Positions 8,038 through 18,012 are shown, numbered from the stretch's first letter. The stretch is 64,000 bases of DNA from Sphingopyxis sp. PAMC25046 (GCF_004795895.1 NZ_CP039250.1:3224001-3288000); one strand, 5' to 3'. The notes: a model not told the origin generated them from the letters alone. A program made the numbers and translations.

Positions 8038-10148
8038 CGGATCGCCCCCCTCAATCGCAGCGCGTTGCCCACAACGATCAGCGACGATCCCGACATCGCG
8101 ATCGCGGCGACGAGCGGCGTGACGAGCCCCATGAAGGCAAGCGGCACCGCCACGGCATTATAGCCGATGGCGAGGAGGAAATTCTGTCGCACCACCGTCT
8201 GGGTCCGCCGCGCCATTTGGACCGCCTGCACCACCGGCATCATCCGGTCGCCGAGGAATATGCAGTCGGCGGCATTCTTGCCGACGTCGCTCGCCGATCC
8301 CGGCGCGATCGACGCATGGCCTGCGGCAAGCGCGGGGCCGTCGTTGAGGCCGTCGCCGATCATCAGCACCTTGCGGCCGAGTCCGGCCTGGCGTTCGATC
8401 GCGTCCAGCTTGTCCTGCGGGCTCATTCCCGTCTGCGCGGTCAGGCCGAGCTGGCGCGCAACCGGCGCCACGGCTTCGGCGCGATCGCCCGACAGGATCA
8501 TCGCCTCGACACCGTGATGCCCCAGCGCGTCGATCGCCTCGGCAGCGTCGGGCCGCAGGCGGTCGGCGAAGCGGATCGTCGCGACCGCGTCGCCATCGAC
8601 TGACAACTCGGTCGCGAGCGCGTCGCCCAGATCGCCGCGCTGTGGCCGTCCAAGTTTGACGATGCCGCCCGCCCATTGCGCCTCGATCCCGAAGCCCGGC
8701 GTCTCCGTTATCGAAGTCACCTCGGCGGGACGCACGTCATAACGCTGTAGTCCGCGCGTCAATGCCTCGCTCAGCGGGTGTCGGCTGGCTTGCGACAACG
8801 CGAGGATCAACGATTTCGTGCCGGTGTCGAGCCGGTCGAGGCCAATGGCCTCCGGACGCCCGAGCGTCAGCGTCCCGGTCTTGTCGACGAGCGCAAGATC
8901 GACTTCGGCAAGCCGTTCGAGCGCCGAGCCGTCCTTGACGAGTACGCCCGCGCGCATCAGCGCGCCCGCCGCGACGATCTGCGCCGCGGGCACGGCAAGG
9001 CCGAGCGCACAGGGGCAGGTGATGATGAGCACGGCGGCGGCGATCAGCAGGCTGTCGTGCCAGCCCGCGCCCGCGACCATCCAGCCGGCGAATGCCATCA
9101 GCGCAAGGCAATGGACCGCCGGCGCATAAAGCCGCGCCGCGCGGTCAGCGATGCGGACGTAGCGTGATTTGCCCTGCGCCGCCTCGCCCATCAACCGGGC
9201 GATGTCGGCAATCGCAGTGTCGGCGCCCGCCGCCGTCACGCGCACGCGGATCGGCGCGTCAAGGTTCAACGTGCCGGCATGGGCCCTGTCGTCGAGCTGG
9301 ACCGGCTGCGGCGCGCTTTCGCCCGTGAGCAGCGAAAGGTCGAGCTGGCCGTCCCCGCCGACGACCACGCCGTCCGCCGCCAGCCGCTCGCCCGCCGCGA
9401 CGAGCATCACCATCTCGGGCGCCAGCGCGGTCGCGTCGACCCAGCGGCTGCGGCCGTCGTCGCCGAGCACCGTCGCGCCGCTTCCCATGTTGCGCAGCAG
9501 CGCCGTCACGCCGCCGCGCGCGCGGTCGCGCATCACGCTGTCGAGCCAGCGACCGCAAAGCAGGAAAAAGAGCAGCATGACCGCGCCGTCGAAATAGGCG
9601 TGCGCGCCGCGGGTCGCAGTCTCGTACAGGCTGATCGCGCAGACGAGCGCGACGCCGATGCTGATCGGCACGTCCATATTCGTGTGGCCGTGGCGGAGCG
9701 CCCGCCATGCCGAGCGGAAGAAGGGCCGCCCGGCATAGGCGACGGTCGGCAGCGCGATCGCCGCCGAGAGCCAGTGGAACAGGTCGCGCGTTGCCCCCGC
9801 CGCGCCCGACCAGACCGATACGGAGAGCAGCATGATGTTCATCATTGCAAAACCCGACACCGCGACGGAGCGCAGCAGTTCGCGGCTCGTTTCGGCTTCG
9901 GCGTCGGCCTCGCCGGGACCGTTCCCGATCGGATGCGCCTCGAACCCCAGGGTCGAAAAAGCGCCGATCAGGTCGGGCATGTCGGTGTCGGGCATATAGG
10001 ACAGATGCACGCGCTTTTCGGTAAAGTTGACGCGCGCCGCGGCGATGCGCTTGTCGCGCACCAGCCCCTGTTCCAGCTTGGCGATACAACCGACACAGCG
10101 GATGTCGGGCACGGCAAAGTCGCGTTCGACGAGAGCGGCGGCGTTCAT
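8034..10148 (-). CDS. ccoI: Copper-exporting P1B-type ATPase for cbb3 oxidase assembly (CcoI/FixI)
   Basis: 704 residues from the ATG at 10148; the reading frame stays open upstream but overlaps ccoH. An N-terminal heavy-metal-associated domain carries CVGC (Cys18, Cys21). Eight transmembrane segments are expected. The metal-site motif CPCALGLAVP, phosphorylation motif DKTGTLT and hinge GDGLNDGPAL are all present. It moves Cu(I) to the periplasmic side for the CuB centre of CcoN. Its start overlaps the end of ccoH and its stop overlaps the ccoS GTG. Confidence 0.95.
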   Translation of the reverse strand: MNAAALVERDFAVPDIRCVGCIAKLEQGLVRDKRIAAARVNFTEKRVHLSYMPDTDMPDLIGAFSTLGFEAHPIGNGPGEADAEAETSRELLRSVAVSGFAMMNIMLLSVSVWSGAAGATRDLFHWLSAAIALPTVAYAGRPFFRSAWRALRHGHTNMDVPISIGVALVCAISLYETATRGAHAYFDGAVMLLFFLLCGRWLDSVMRDRARGGVTALLRNMGSGATVLGDDGRSRWVDATALAPEMVMLVAAGERLAADGVVVGGDGQLDLSLLTGESAPQPVQLDDRAHAGTLNLDAPIRVRVTAAGADTAIADIARLMGEAAQGKSRYVRIADRAARLYAPAVHCLALMAFAGWMVAGAGWHDSLLIAAAVLIITCPCALGLAVPAAQIVAAGALMRAGVLVKDGSALERLAEVDLALVDKTGTLTLGRPEAIGLDRLDTGTKSLILALSQASRHPLSEALTRGLQRYDVRPAEVTSITETPGFGIEAQWAGGIVKLGRPQRGDLGDALATELSVDGDAVATIRFADRLRPDAAEAIDALGHHGVEAMILSGDRAEAVAPVARQLGLTAQTGMSPQDKLDAIERQAGLGRKVLMIGDGLNDGPALAAGHASIAPGSASDVGKNAADCIFLGDRMMPVVQAVQMARRTQTVVRQNFLLAIGYNAVAVPLAFMGLVTPLVAAIAMSGSSLIVVGNALRLRGAIR

Positions 10149-10615
10149 CGCAGATCCTCGCGATAGCGGGCTTCGTCGGCGCCGCGTCGGACGATGAGGT
10201 CGAGCCGCCAGCGCCCCACCGCCAGCGGCTCGACCGAGCGCAGCCTTCCGTCCGCCGCCGGCTCGAAACGGAGCGCGACGGGCGCGGTGCGCCCAACGGC
10301 GTGATTGACGGTCGCGGAGGCCCGAACCCCCTCCAGCGACCGGCCCTCCTTGCGGATCGTCAGCAGGACATGCCGGCCCGCGTCGAGCGTGACCCCCGTA
10401 TCCCATCCCAGCCGGGCCTGTGCGTCGGCGCGTTCGAGCCACCGGTTGTAATTCTGGCTCGCGACATAGCTGTTCTCGACCACCTTGCCGCCGAAGGTCG
10501 ACATCGCGAACCGCGCCATGGTGACATTGACCGCGATCACGACCGCAAAGAAAGCGACGAGGATCGTCGTCATATGCCGGCCGGTGAAACGCCGGGGTGT
10601 CGGGGTGTCGGTCAT
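10145..10615 (-). CDS. ccoH: cbb3 oxidase assembly protein CcoH (FixH)
   Basis: 156 residues from the ATG at 10615. One N-terminal membrane helix (ILVAFFAVVIAVNVTMARFA) is followed by a periplasmic FixH domain with the family pattern S-Y-x-x-[SG]-Q-x-[YF]-N (NSYVASQNYNRWL). It is membrane-anchored and helps assemble the cbb3 complex. It overlaps both ccoG (4 bases) and ccoI (4 bases). Confidence 0.92.
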   Translation of the reverse strand: MTDTPTPRRFTGRHMTTILVAFFAVVIAVNVTMARFAMSTFGGKVVENSYVASQNYNRWLERADAQARLGWDTGVTLDAGRHVLLTIRKEGRSLEGVRASATVNHAVGRTAPVALRFEPAADGRLRSVEPLAVGRWRLDLIVRRGADEARYREDLR

Positions 10616-12069
10616 TGTCCTGTCTCCGGCCGGTCGAACTGGATGGTGTCGCTGTCGCCGCGCGGATCGCCGTCGAGCCCGCGCGTGGCGATCGTGAAAT
10701 CCTGCCGCGCCGGGCCCGCGCCGGGCGCCGCGATGAACAGCTTGACGCTCGTGACGCTGTCGGCGGGCAGCGCCAACTCGATCCGCTGCGCCGCATTTTC
10801 GCGCGTGCCGACATTCGTCCACAGCACCGCGCCCGGAAGCCCGCTGACCGTCACCGCCACCCGGCGCGGCCGCGTTTCCATATTGCGCAGCTTCAGCGTG
10901 TAATTGTTGCGAATCTGGCCGTCGGAGAGCTGGACGTAGAGCGGGCTGCGCTCGTGCTGCACGGCGAGATCGAGGCGGGTGCGCTGGCCGAGCGAGAAGA
11001 GCATCGCGGCGCCGATCGCGCTCCACACGCCGAGATAGAGCAAGGTTCGCGGCCGCATCAGCGTCTTGCGCACCGGCTGCGCGACGCCGCCCGCCTTTTC
11101 GGACGCGGCATCGTCGAGTGTGCAATAGTCGATCAGGCCGCGCGGCCGCCCGACCTGCGCCATCACCCCGTCGCAGGCATCGATGCAGAGCGCGCAGGTG
11201 ATGCAGCCGATCTGCGGCCCTTCGCGAATGTCGATCCCGGTCGGGCACACCGCGACGCACTGGTTGCAATCGATGCAGTCGCCGAAGGCGCCGGGATGCG
11301 CCTGTGCCTTCTTGACGCTGCCTCGCGGTTCGCCGCGCCAGTCCTTATACGTTACCAGCAGCGATTTTTCGTCCATCATCGCGGTCTGGATGCGCGGCCA
11401 GGGACACATATAGATGCACACCTGCTCGCGCATGAAGCCGCCCAGGATGAAGGTCGTGGCGGTGAGGACGGCGACGGTGCCATAGGCGATCGGCGCCGCC
11501 TGCCCGGTCCAGAAATCCAGCGTCAGCGTCGGCGCGTCGGCGAAATACATGATCCAGGCGCCGCCGGTCCAGAAAGCGATGACGAGGTAGATCAGATATT
11601 TGACCGTCCGCTTTGACAGCTTTTCGAATGTCCACGGGCCGTTCGCGAGCCGCGCCTGCGCGTTGCGGTCGCCGTCGACCAGCCGGTCGACATGCTGGAA
11701 CAGGTCGGTCCACACGGTCTGCGGACAGGCATAGCCGCACCAGGCGCGGCCCACCGCACTGGTGACGAGGAACAGCCCGATCCCCGCCATGATGAGCAGT
11801 CCTGCGACATAATAGAATTCGTGCGGCCAGATTTCGATCTGGAACATGTAGAAGCGCCGGTTCGCAAGATCGACGAGGACCGCCTGGTCGGGCGCATGCG
11901 GGCCGCGATCCCAGCGGATCCAAGGCGTCGCATAATAGATTGCGAGCGTCACCGCCATGATCGCCCATTTGAAGCGGCGGAAAGGGCCGTTCACCGCCTT
12001 CGGGTAAACGCCCTTCCGCGCTTCGTAGAGCGGCGCCGGCTGGCCGGAGAGGTCCTCAGGGCTGGCCAT
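10612..12069 (-). CDS. ccoG: Cupric reductase/ferredoxin-like assembly factor CcoG (FixG/RdxA)
   Basis: 485 residues from the ATG at 12069, chosen for its GGGAG ribosome site and its short overlap with ccoP. About five membrane segments are present. Two ferredoxin-type 4Fe-4S motifs are visible, CIDCNQCVAVCPTG and CITCALCIDACD. Other family features are AWCGYACPQTVWTDLF, where a Cys pair lies in the membrane, and a C-terminal Ig-like domain. The protein is thought to reduce Cu(II) to Cu(I) for oxidase assembly. It is coupled to ccoP upstream and ccoH downstream. Confidence 0.95.
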   Translation of the reverse strand: MASPEDLSGQPAPLYEARKGVYPKAVNGPFRRFKWAIMAVTLAIYYATPWIRWDRGPHAPDQAVLVDLANRRFYMFQIEIWPHEFYYVAGLLIMAGIGLFLVTSAVGRAWCGYACPQTVWTDLFQHVDRLVDGDRNAQARLANGPWTFEKLSKRTVKYLIYLVIAFWTGGAWIMYFADAPTLTLDFWTGQAAPIAYGTVAVLTATTFILGGFMREQVCIYMCPWPRIQTAMMDEKSLLVTYKDWRGEPRGSVKKAQAHPGAFGDCIDCNQCVAVCPTGIDIREGPQIGCITCALCIDACDGVMAQVGRPRGLIDYCTLDDAASEKAGGVAQPVRKTLMRPRTLLYLGVWSAIGAAMLFSLGQRTRLDLAVQHERSPLYVQLSDGQIRNNYTLKLRNMETRPRRVAVTVSGLPGAVLWTNVGTRENAAQRIELALPADSVTSVKLFIAAPGAGPARQDFTIATRGLDGDPRGDSDTIQFDRPETGQ

Positions 12070-12979
12070 CGGCTCCCTGCCCTTCGCCGACCGGCGCCAG
12101 CCCCTTTTCGCCGCCGCCCAGCGAATAGACATAGGCCGACAGCATCTTGATCGTCACGGGATCAAGCCGGTTGTTCCAGCGCGGCATCACCCCGTTGCGC
12201 GGCTGGTTGACCGTCGTGGTCAGGCCGGCGCGATCGCCGCCATAAAGCCAGATCGCGTCGGTCAGTTTCGGCGCGCCGAACTGGCGCCCGCCCTCGCCGC
12301 CCGCGCCATGGCAGACCGCGCAATTGTCGGCAAACAGCGTCGCGCCGCGCGCCGACGCGGCGCCCGCCTTTTCCTGCCGGCTGATCACCCGCACAAAGCT
12401 GACGACGTCGTCGATCTGCCCTGCGTCGAGAATGCCGTCGCGGCCAAAGGCGGGCATCAGGCTGGTGCGCGTGTCCTTGTGGTCGGGGTTCCGGATGCCA
12501 TGCGTCACCGTATATTCGATGCTCGCCAGATCGCCGCCCCACAGCCAGTCGTCGTCGGTCAGGCTGGGATAGAGGTTCTTCACCCCCGCCCCGCCCGCGC
12601 CATGGCACTGAACGCAATGGACGCGGAATGCCGCGCCGCCGCCCTGCACCGCCGCCTGCATCAGTTCCGGCTTCGCAGGCAGATCGGCGATCGCGGTCGC
12701 GGCAATCGCACTCACCGTCGGCGCGCGACGTTTCGCATCGGCCGCCATTTCCTTTTCGAGGTCGCCGCGGCTCGACCAGCCGAGCACGCCCTTTGTCGCG
12801 CTGTCGACCATCGGCCAGGCCGGATAGAGGATCACATAGGCGAGCCCCCAGACAATCGTCGCGTAAAAGGTCCATAGCCACCAGCGCGGCATCGGCGTGT
12901 CGAGTTCCTCGATACCGTCCCATTCGTGACCGACCGTGGTCGTCCCGGTGGCTTCGTCGATGCGCTTGTGCTCAGCCAT
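12056..12979 (-). CDS. ccoP: cbb3-type cytochrome c oxidase subunit III, diheme (CcoP/FixP)
   Basis: 307 residues. The N-terminal cytoplasmic part has WDGIEELDTPMPRWW, a conserved CcoP segment. One membrane helix (LWTFYATIVWGLAYVILYP) and two cytochrome c domains follow, with heme sites CVQCH and CAVCH. Distal Met ligands are likely in SLMPAFG and GVMPRW. It passes electrons from cytochrome c to CcoO and CcoN at the periplasmic face of the inner membrane. Its start overlaps ccoQ by eight bases. Confidence 0.96.
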   Translation of the reverse strand: MAEHKRIDEATGTTTVGHEWDGIEELDTPMPRWWLWTFYATIVWGLAYVILYPAWPMVDSATKGVLGWSSRGDLEKEMAADAKRRAPTVSAIAATAIADLPAKPELMQAAVQGGGAAFRVHCVQCHGAGGAGVKNLYPSLTDDDWLWGGDLASIEYTVTHGIRNPDHKDTRTSLMPAFGRDGILDAGQIDDVVSFVRVISRQEKAGAASARGATLFADNCAVCHGAGGEGGRQFGAPKLTDAIWLYGGDRAGLTTTVNQPRNGVMPRWNNRLDPVTIKMLSAYVYSLGGGEKGLAPVGEGQGADGQP

Positions 12980-13130
12980 GCTCGTCGTCCTTGAAGATCA
13001 TGTTCGCGGCCTTTTCGTTGCGCGCGCGGGCGCCCTTGCGGAACGGCCAGGCGATGAGGGTGAGGAACAGCAGCGCCATGGCGAGCAGGCCCCAACTGTC
13101 GGCGAAATGGCGCAGCGCGTCGTAGCTCAT
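12972..13130 (-). CDS. ccoQ: cbb3-type oxidase subunit CcoQ (FixQ)
   Basis: 52 residues, one membrane helix ([18 protein letters not shown]) and a charged cytoplasmic tail with [16 protein letters not shown]. The length and the position between ccoO and ccoP are those of CcoQ, which stabilises the CcoP contact with the core. The ATG at 13130 overlaps the ccoO stop (ATGA). It lies in another frame under larger antisense ORFs and is easily missed. Confidence 0.93.
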   Translation of the reverse strand: MSYDALRHFADSWGLLAMALLFLTLIAWPFRKGARARNEKAANMIFKDDEHG

Positions 13131-13891
13131 CGCGCCGCCTCCGTTTCGCCCGACCGTTCCTGCGGCGCCGCCTTTTCGACATCGACCAGCGTACCGAGCA
13201 TCTGGAGATAGGCGACCAGCGCGTCCATTTCGGTCACGCGCGACGGATCGCCGTCGAAGTCGCGCGCCTGTGCCTTGGGATAGCGTTTCTGGAGGTCGCC
13301 CGCCCCGGTTTCGGGATCGGCCTGCGCCCGGATGTCGTCGTTCGCCTTTTCGATATCAGCCGTCGTATAGGGCACGCCGACGCGATAGAGCGCGGTCAGG
13401 TGGTTCGCCATGTCGCCGGTGTCGAGGTCGCGCTCCGCCAGGAAAGCATAAGGCGGCATGATCGATTCGGGCACGACGCTGCGCGGGTCGATCAGATGCG
13501 CCTTATGCCATTCGTCCGAATAGCGCCCGCCGACGCGCGCAAGGTCGGGTCCGGTACGCTTCGACCCCCATTGGAACGGATGATCGTACATGCTCTCGGC
13601 CGCGAGGCTGTAATGGCCGTAACGTTCGACCTCGTCGCGGAACGGACGGATCATCTGGCTGTGGCAGGTGTAGCAGCCCTCGCGCATATAGATGTTGCGG
13701 CCGGCGAGCTCGAGCGGGGTATAGGGCCGCATTCCCTCCACCTTTTCGACCGTGTTGTCGATCCAGAACAGCGGCGCGATCTCGACGATGCCGCCGATGG
13801 TCACGGTGAGCAGCGCGAGCGCGCCGAGCAGCGTCACATTGCGTTCGACCTTCTTGTGGCTGAAGCCCTTTTCGGCGGGTTTGGTGGCCAT
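13127..13891 (-). CDS. ccoO: cbb3-type cytochrome c oxidase subunit II, monoheme (CcoO/FixO)
   Basis: 254 residues from the ATG at 13891, which has AAGGAGC upstream; an in-frame ATG 36 bases earlier is less likely. The N-terminal membrane anchor ([20 protein letters not shown]) is followed by a periplasmic domain. Its heme site is [12 protein letters not shown], and the family hallmarks [12 protein letters not shown] and [14 protein letters not shown] follow. It carries one heme c and docks on CcoN, 13 bases downstream of the ccoN stop. Confidence 0.96.
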   Translation of the reverse strand: MATKPAEKGFSHKKVERNVTLLGALALLTVTIGGIVEIAPLFWIDNTVEKVEGMRPYTPLELAGRNIYMREGCYTCHSQMIRPFRDEVERYGHYSLAAESMYDHPFQWGSKRTGPDLARVGGRYSDEWHKAHLIDPRSVVPESIMPPYAFLAERDLDTGDMANHLTALYRVGVPYTTADIEKANDDIRAQADPETGAGDLQKRYPKAQARDFDGDPSRVTEMDALVAYLQMLGTLVDVEKAAPQERSGETEAAR

Positions 13892-13904
13892 GGTCGCAGG
13901 CTCC

Positions 13905-15563
13905 TTATTCGGCGGGAACGGGCACAAGCGGGCGGTCCGCCGCGGCGCTGTACGGGGTTTCGGTCATCGGCTTTTCGGCGCGAATCTTCCCGCCGATCGT
14001 CGCCCAGACGTTGGCGATCATGATCAAGAAGCCGGCAAGATACATCGCCCCGCCCGCGGCGCGGATCAGGTACATCGGGTGCATCGCCGCGACGCTTTCG
14101 GCAAAGCTGTAGACGAGGTAGCCGTCGGCGCCATATTCGCGCCACATCAGTCCCTGCATGATGCCCGCGACCCACATCGACGCGGCGTAGAAAACGATCC
14201 CGACGGTCGCGAGCCAGAAGTGCCAGTTGACCATGCGCAGGCTGTAAAGGCGCGGACGGCCCCACAGGCGCGGCACGAGATAATAGACGCAGGCAAAGGT
14301 GATCATGCCGTTCCAGCCGAGCGCGCCGCTGTGCACATGGCCGATCGTCCAGTCGGTGTAGTGCGACATCGAGTTGACCCATTTGATCGACATCATCGGG
14401 CCTTCGAAGGTGCTCATGCCGTAAAAGGCGAGCGCCATCACCATCATGCGGATGATCGGGTCGGTGCGGATCTTGTCCCACGCGCCGTTCAGCGTCATCA
14501 GCCCGTTGATCATGCCGCCCCAGCTCGGCATCCACAGGATGACCGAAAAGACCATGCCCAGCGTCTGCGCCCAGTCGGGCAGCGCGGTGTAATGAAGGTG
14601 GTGCGGCCCCGCCCAGATGTAGAGGAAGATCAGCGACCAGAAGTGGATGATCGAAAGGCGATAGGAATAGACCGGCCGTTCGGCCTGCTTCGGCACGAAA
14701 TAATACATCATCGCGAGGAAGCCCGCGGTCAGGAAGAAACCGACCGCATTATGGCCGTACCACCACTGCGTCAGCGCATCCTGCACCCCGGCGAAGGCGG
14801 CATAGCTTTTGGATCCCAGCAGGCTCGCCGGCATCGACAGATTGTTGACGATGTGGAGCATCGCGATGGTGACGATGAAGCTCAGGTAAAACCAGTTGGC
14901 GACATAGATATGCGGTTCGCGGCGCTTGACGATCGTGCCGACGAAGACCGCGAGATAGGCGACCCAGACGATCGTCAGCCACAGGTCGACATACCATTCG
15001 GGCTCGGCATATTCCTTCGCCGCGGTGACGCCCATCAGATAGCCCGTCGCGGCGAGCACGATGAACAGCTGATATCCCCAGAACACGAACCGCGCGAGCG
15101 CCGGGAAAGCCAGCCGCGCGCGGCAGGTGCGCTGGACGACGTAAAAGCTCGTCGCGATCAGCGCATTGCCGCCGAAGGCGAAGATCACCGCCGAGGTGTG
15201 GAGAGGCCTGAGGCGCCCGAACGTCGTATATTCGAGATTGAGGTTGAGCGCCGGGAAGGCGAGCTGGAGCGCGATGAACAGCCCCGCCGCCATCCCCGCG
15301 ATCCCCCAGAACAGGGTCGCGACGACGCCCCAGCGCACCGGATCGTCGTCGTAGACGCCCTGGTCGGCGGGCATCTTCAAAATCCCGCGCGCAATCGCGC
15401 CATAGTCGGCGCGCGTGACGGTGGCCCACAGCATCGCGAGGCACGCGAGAGCGACGATCACCATATGCACCGCAAACGGCGCATCGACCGCCAGCGCCGC
15501 CGCCACGAAGGCAAGCAGGGTCAATCCCAACCAGCCCCCCGCCCTTGTTACCAGACCGTCCAT
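13905..15563 (-). CDS. ccoN: cbb3-type cytochrome c oxidase catalytic subunit I (CcoN/FixN)
   Basis: 552 residues from the ATG at 15563, supported by AGGGA upstream; the open frame begins 30 codons earlier but would run over the FNR box. Twelve or more membrane helices. Heme/copper ligands lie in [30 protein letters not shown] and [13 protein letters not shown]. Terminal oxidase with high oxygen affinity and proton pumping in the inner membrane. It heads the nine-gene run ccoNOQPGHIS plus the small Cys protein. The promoter region is shared with the divergent ompW gene and carries one FNR box in the middle. Confidence 0.96.
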   Translation of the reverse strand: MDGLVTRAGGWLGLTLLAFVAAALAVDAPFAVHMVIVALACLAMLWATVTRADYGAIARGILKMPADQGVYDDDPVRWGVVATLFWGIAGMAAGLFIALQLAFPALNLNLEYTTFGRLRPLHTSAVIFAFGGNALIATSFYVVQRTCRARLAFPALARFVFWGYQLFIVLAATGYLMGVTAAKEYAEPEWYVDLWLTIVWVAYLAVFVGTIVKRREPHIYVANWFYLSFIVTIAMLHIVNNLSMPASLLGSKSYAAFAGVQDALTQWWYGHNAVGFFLTAGFLAMMYYFVPKQAERPVYSYRLSIIHFWSLIFLYIWAGPHHLHYTALPDWAQTLGMVFSVILWMPSWGGMINGLMTLNGAWDKIRTDPIIRMMVMALAFYGMSTFEGPMMSIKWVNSMSHYTDWTIGHVHSGALGWNGMITFACVYYLVPRLWGRPRLYSLRMVNWHFWLATVGIVFYAASMWVAGIMQGLMWREYGADGYLVYSFAESVAAMHPMYLIRAAGGAMYLAGFLIMIANVWATIGGKIRAEKPMTETPYSAAADRPLVPVPAE

Positions 15564-15639
15564 ATCTCTGTCCCTGCTTGGCGCGGCTTTGCTGCCGCGC
15601 GCTTCACCGCAGCCATGGACGCGGGCTCGGGCCAAAACA

Positions 15640-15653
15640 TTGATCGGGATCAA
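15640..15653. promoter_or_regulatory. FNR/FixK box between ccoN and ompW
   Basis: TTGATCGGGATCAA is a perfect TTGAT-N4-ATCAA palindrome. Its centre (15646.5) is 83-84 bases from both the ccoN ATG (15563, leftward) and the ompW ATG (15731, rightward). One FNR dimer could therefore activate both divergent promoters. Confidence 0.92.
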
Positions 15654-15730
15654 CGAACTTGTTGCGCCGCATCAATGCGCGGCAGCCGGACCCGACGCAG
15701 GGATGCGCCGTCCAAACAGGAGGATCATCC

Positions 15731-16402
15731 ATGACGACCAGAACGCTCCCGCTCATCGCGCTCGCCGCCGCGCTTGCGCTTCCCGGCCAGGCTTTTGCCA
15801 AGGCGGGCGACGTCCAGTTCAAGCTGCTCGCGACCTATGTCGCCCCCGACGGCAAGATCAGCGACGTCAAGACCGACCTGATCGGCCTGCCCGCGGGCAC
15901 GCAGACCAAGGCCGACGACAATGTCACGCCGACGGTCGCGATCGAATATTTCGTCTCCGACGCCATCTCGCTCGAAACCATCGCCGGGGTGACGCAGCAT
16001 GATGTGGACGGGCGCGGCGCGCTGGATGGCGCGACGCTGGTGTCCAACGCGAAGATCGTGCCCGCGACGCTGACGCTCAAATATCATTTCGGCAAGGACG
16101 GCGGCGTCCGGCCCTATGTCGGCGCCGGCCCCAGCTATTTCATCTTTATCGACGAAAAGCCGGGCGCGACGACGCGCGCGCTGGGCGCGACGCGGCAAAA
16201 GATGGGCGACAAGCTCGGCGCCGCGTTGCAGGCCGGAATCGACATTCCGCTGGGCGGCAAGGGGCTGGCGCTGTCGATCGACGCCAAACGCTATTTCCTG
16301 CGTCCGACCGCGACCTGGTATGCCGGCGGCACCGAAGTGCTGAAAACGCGGCACAAGCTCGATCCGTGGGTGATCAGCACCGGGGTCGCCTTCCGCTTCT
16401 GA
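15731..16402 (+). CDS. OmpW-family outer membrane protein
   Basis: 223 residues from the ATG at 15731 (AGGAGG seven bases upstream). Signal peptide to about residue 24 (GQAFAKAG). An eight-stranded barrel typical of OmpW follows, with KLLATYVAPDGK, the family segments TVAIEYFVSD and PATLTLKYHF, and the C-terminal aromatic GVAFRF. OmpW proteins form narrow pores for small hydrophobic molecules and are often induced under low oxygen, in line with the FNR box 84 bases upstream. It converges with fnr, nine bases apart. Confidence 0.92.
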   Translation: MTTRTLPLIALAAALALPGQAFAKAGDVQFKLLATYVAPDGKISDVKTDLIGLPAGTQTKADDNVTPTVAIEYFVSDAISLETIAGVTQHDVDGRGALDGATLVSNAKIVPATLTLKYHFGKDGGVRPYVGAGPSYFIFIDEKPGATTRALGATRQKMGDKLGAALQAGIDIPLGGKGLALSIDAKRYFLRPTATWYAGGTEVLKTRHKLDPWVISTGVAFRF

Positions 16403-16411
16403 GCGGAGGCC

Positions 16412-17116
16412 CTATCCCGCCATGACCTCCATCGCCGCACGGTCGTTGATCACGATCTCGCGGCGCGAGGGCAGATCGACGACGCCGTCGGCGCGCATCC
16501 GCGTAAGCTGTCGGCTCGTCGTTTCGATCGTCAGGCCCAGGATATCGGCGATCTGCTGGCGACCGAAGGGCAGTTCGAATCCGTTGCGCGCGCCCGACTG
16601 GCACCCCTGCCCCGACAGGCGTTCGGACATTTCGAGCAGGAAGGATGCCACCTTTTCCGACGCGGATTTGCGCCCGAGCAGCATCATCCAGTGGCGCGCA
16701 CGGTCGAGTTCGTCGAGGGTGCGGCGGAGCAATTTCTGCTGGAGATCGGGGTGCGAGCTCGCAAATTCGTCGAAATTATTGCGGTTGAAGATGCACACCT
16801 CGGCGTCGGTCATCGCGGTGACGCTGTACGGGCTTTCCTTGCCGAAGGGGCGGCCGATGAAATCGGAGGGAAAGACGACGCCGACGATCTGCTCGCGCCC
16901 GTCGGCGGTCGACACGACGAGCTTCAGCACGCCTTCGAGCACATTCGCGACCACGGGCGCACCGTCGCCTTCCCAAAGGAGGGTCTGCCCGGCGCGGACC
17001 TTTTGCCGGCGGCCCATCTTGCCCAGCGCGGCGAGCTCCGCCGCGTCGAGGCTCGCGCAAATTGCGCGGTTTCGGACAACACAGGTTGCGCAATCGGTCA
17101 CGGGTCCGCCGTACAA
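16412..17116 (-). CDS. fnr: Crp/Fnr-family oxygen sensor regulator (FnrL-like)
   Basis: 234 residues. Three N-terminal cysteines (Cys9, Cys12, Cys20 in CATCVVRNRAIC) and a central Cys108 form the ligand set of an oxygen-labile 4Fe-4S cluster, so it senses oxygen directly. A cyclic-nucleotide-binding-fold domain covers about 25-140. The helix-turn-helix at about 185-215 has the recognition helix ETTSRQLTRM, where E, S and R match the FNR residues that read TTGAT. Likely targets in this window are hemN, ccoN, ompW, usp and perhaps the small-protein cluster at 22 kb. Confidence 0.94.
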   Translation of the reverse strand: MYGGPVTDCATCVVRNRAICASLDAAELAALGKMGRRQKVRAGQTLLWEGDGAPVVANVLEGVLKLVVSTADGREQIVGVVFPSDFIGRPFGKESPYSVTAMTDAEVCIFNRNNFDEFASSHPDLQQKLLRRTLDELDRARHWMMLLGRKSASEKVASFLLEMSERLSGQGCQSGARNGFELPFGRQQIADILGLTIETTSRQLTRMRADGVVDLPSRREIVINDRAAMEVMAG

Positions 17117-17149
17117 TAAGGCGGCCGGTTTGGAAAGCGCGCCGAAGCG

Positions 17150-17959
17150 CTAGTGCGCGAGCAGCAAGGGCGCTGGCGCGGCTTCGAGCAGGTAGCGCGT
17201 CACGCCGCCGAACAAGGTTTCGCGCAGCCGCGGCCGGCCGAACGCCCCCATGACGATCAGGCCGGGCCGGATCTCGGCCGCGAGGCGTTCGAGCACCTCC
17301 TCGGCGGTGTGGGCGCCCCTGGGCTCGCGCCGAAGTTCAGCATGCACGCCGTAGCGTGACATATAGCGAAGCGCGTCTTCTGCGGGGACACGGCCCTCGT
17401 CATCGCCGACCGCGACGAGCGTGACGTTCGCGGCATCGCCCATCAGCGACACGCCGGCGCGCAAGGCATTGGCCGCCTGCGGGCTGCCGTTCCACGCCAC
17501 CATAACCGGTGCGTCGAGATAGAACGGCGCCGCTTCGGGCGGCAGCGCAAGGACCGGGACCGGCACCGTGAGCGCCAGATCGGCGGCGATCGTCGGGCCT
17601 CGATGGCCGCGGCGATCACAGGCGCCGAGCGACACGATCGCAAGGTCGGACAGCGTTGCGGCCAGCGACAGGGTCGACAGGGCATCGCCGTCGGCCACCG
17701 CGACGTCCCATGGCACATCCTCGCGCTCGAGTTCGGCGCTCAGCCGTTTCTCCAGCTCGGCGTCGGCCACCTGCGCCTGCGCCAGCTGTTCCTTCACGAG
17801 ATAAAGTCCTCCGAAAGGATCTGAAGCGATGAATTGCTGATAGGGCGAGCTGATCAGAAGGCTGAGATGCGCCCCGAAGCGGCGGGCGATCGCCAGCGCG
17901 CTTTCGATCCGGGTCGCCATGCCTGCGTCATTGTCAGCCTGAACCAGAATGTTACGCAT
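17150..17959 (-). CDS. Universal stress protein, tandem UspA domains
   Basis: 269 residues from the ATG at 17959 (GGGAGA upstream); the open frame starts 18 codons earlier but those lie over the promoter. Two UspA-type domains, about 1-140 and 150-269. The C-terminal one has the nucleotide-binding pattern LIVMGAFGRPRLRETLFGG followed by VTRYLLEAAPAPLLLAH. Cytoplasmic stress-survival protein. An FNR box lies 54-67 bases before the start, so it likely rises under oxygen limitation. Starts about 30 bases beyond the 5' end of fnr, same strand. Confidence 0.92.
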   Translation of the reverse strand: MRNILVQADNDAGMATRIESALAIARRFGAHLSLLISSPYQQFIASDPFGGLYLVKEQLAQAQVADAELEKRLSAELEREDVPWDVAVADGDALSTLSLAATLSDLAIVSLGACDRRGHRGPTIAADLALTVPVPVLALPPEAAPFYLDAPVMVAWNGSPQAANALRAGVSLMGDAANVTLVAVGDDEGRVPAEDALRYMSRYGVHAELRREPRGAHTAEEVLERLAAEIRPGLIVMGAFGRPRLRETLFGGVTRYLLEAAPAPLLLAH

Positions 17960-18012
17960 CGTATAATCTCCCTTCAATGGTGCGAGATTGGAACGCGCTG
18001 CGACGTTAGTCA

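Noticed and set aside
13752..15734. 660-codon plus-strand open frame opposite ccoN/ccoO
   Set aside because: Antisense shadow of conserved genes in high-GC DNA; the product is Arg/His/Asp-rich with no domain or ribosome site.
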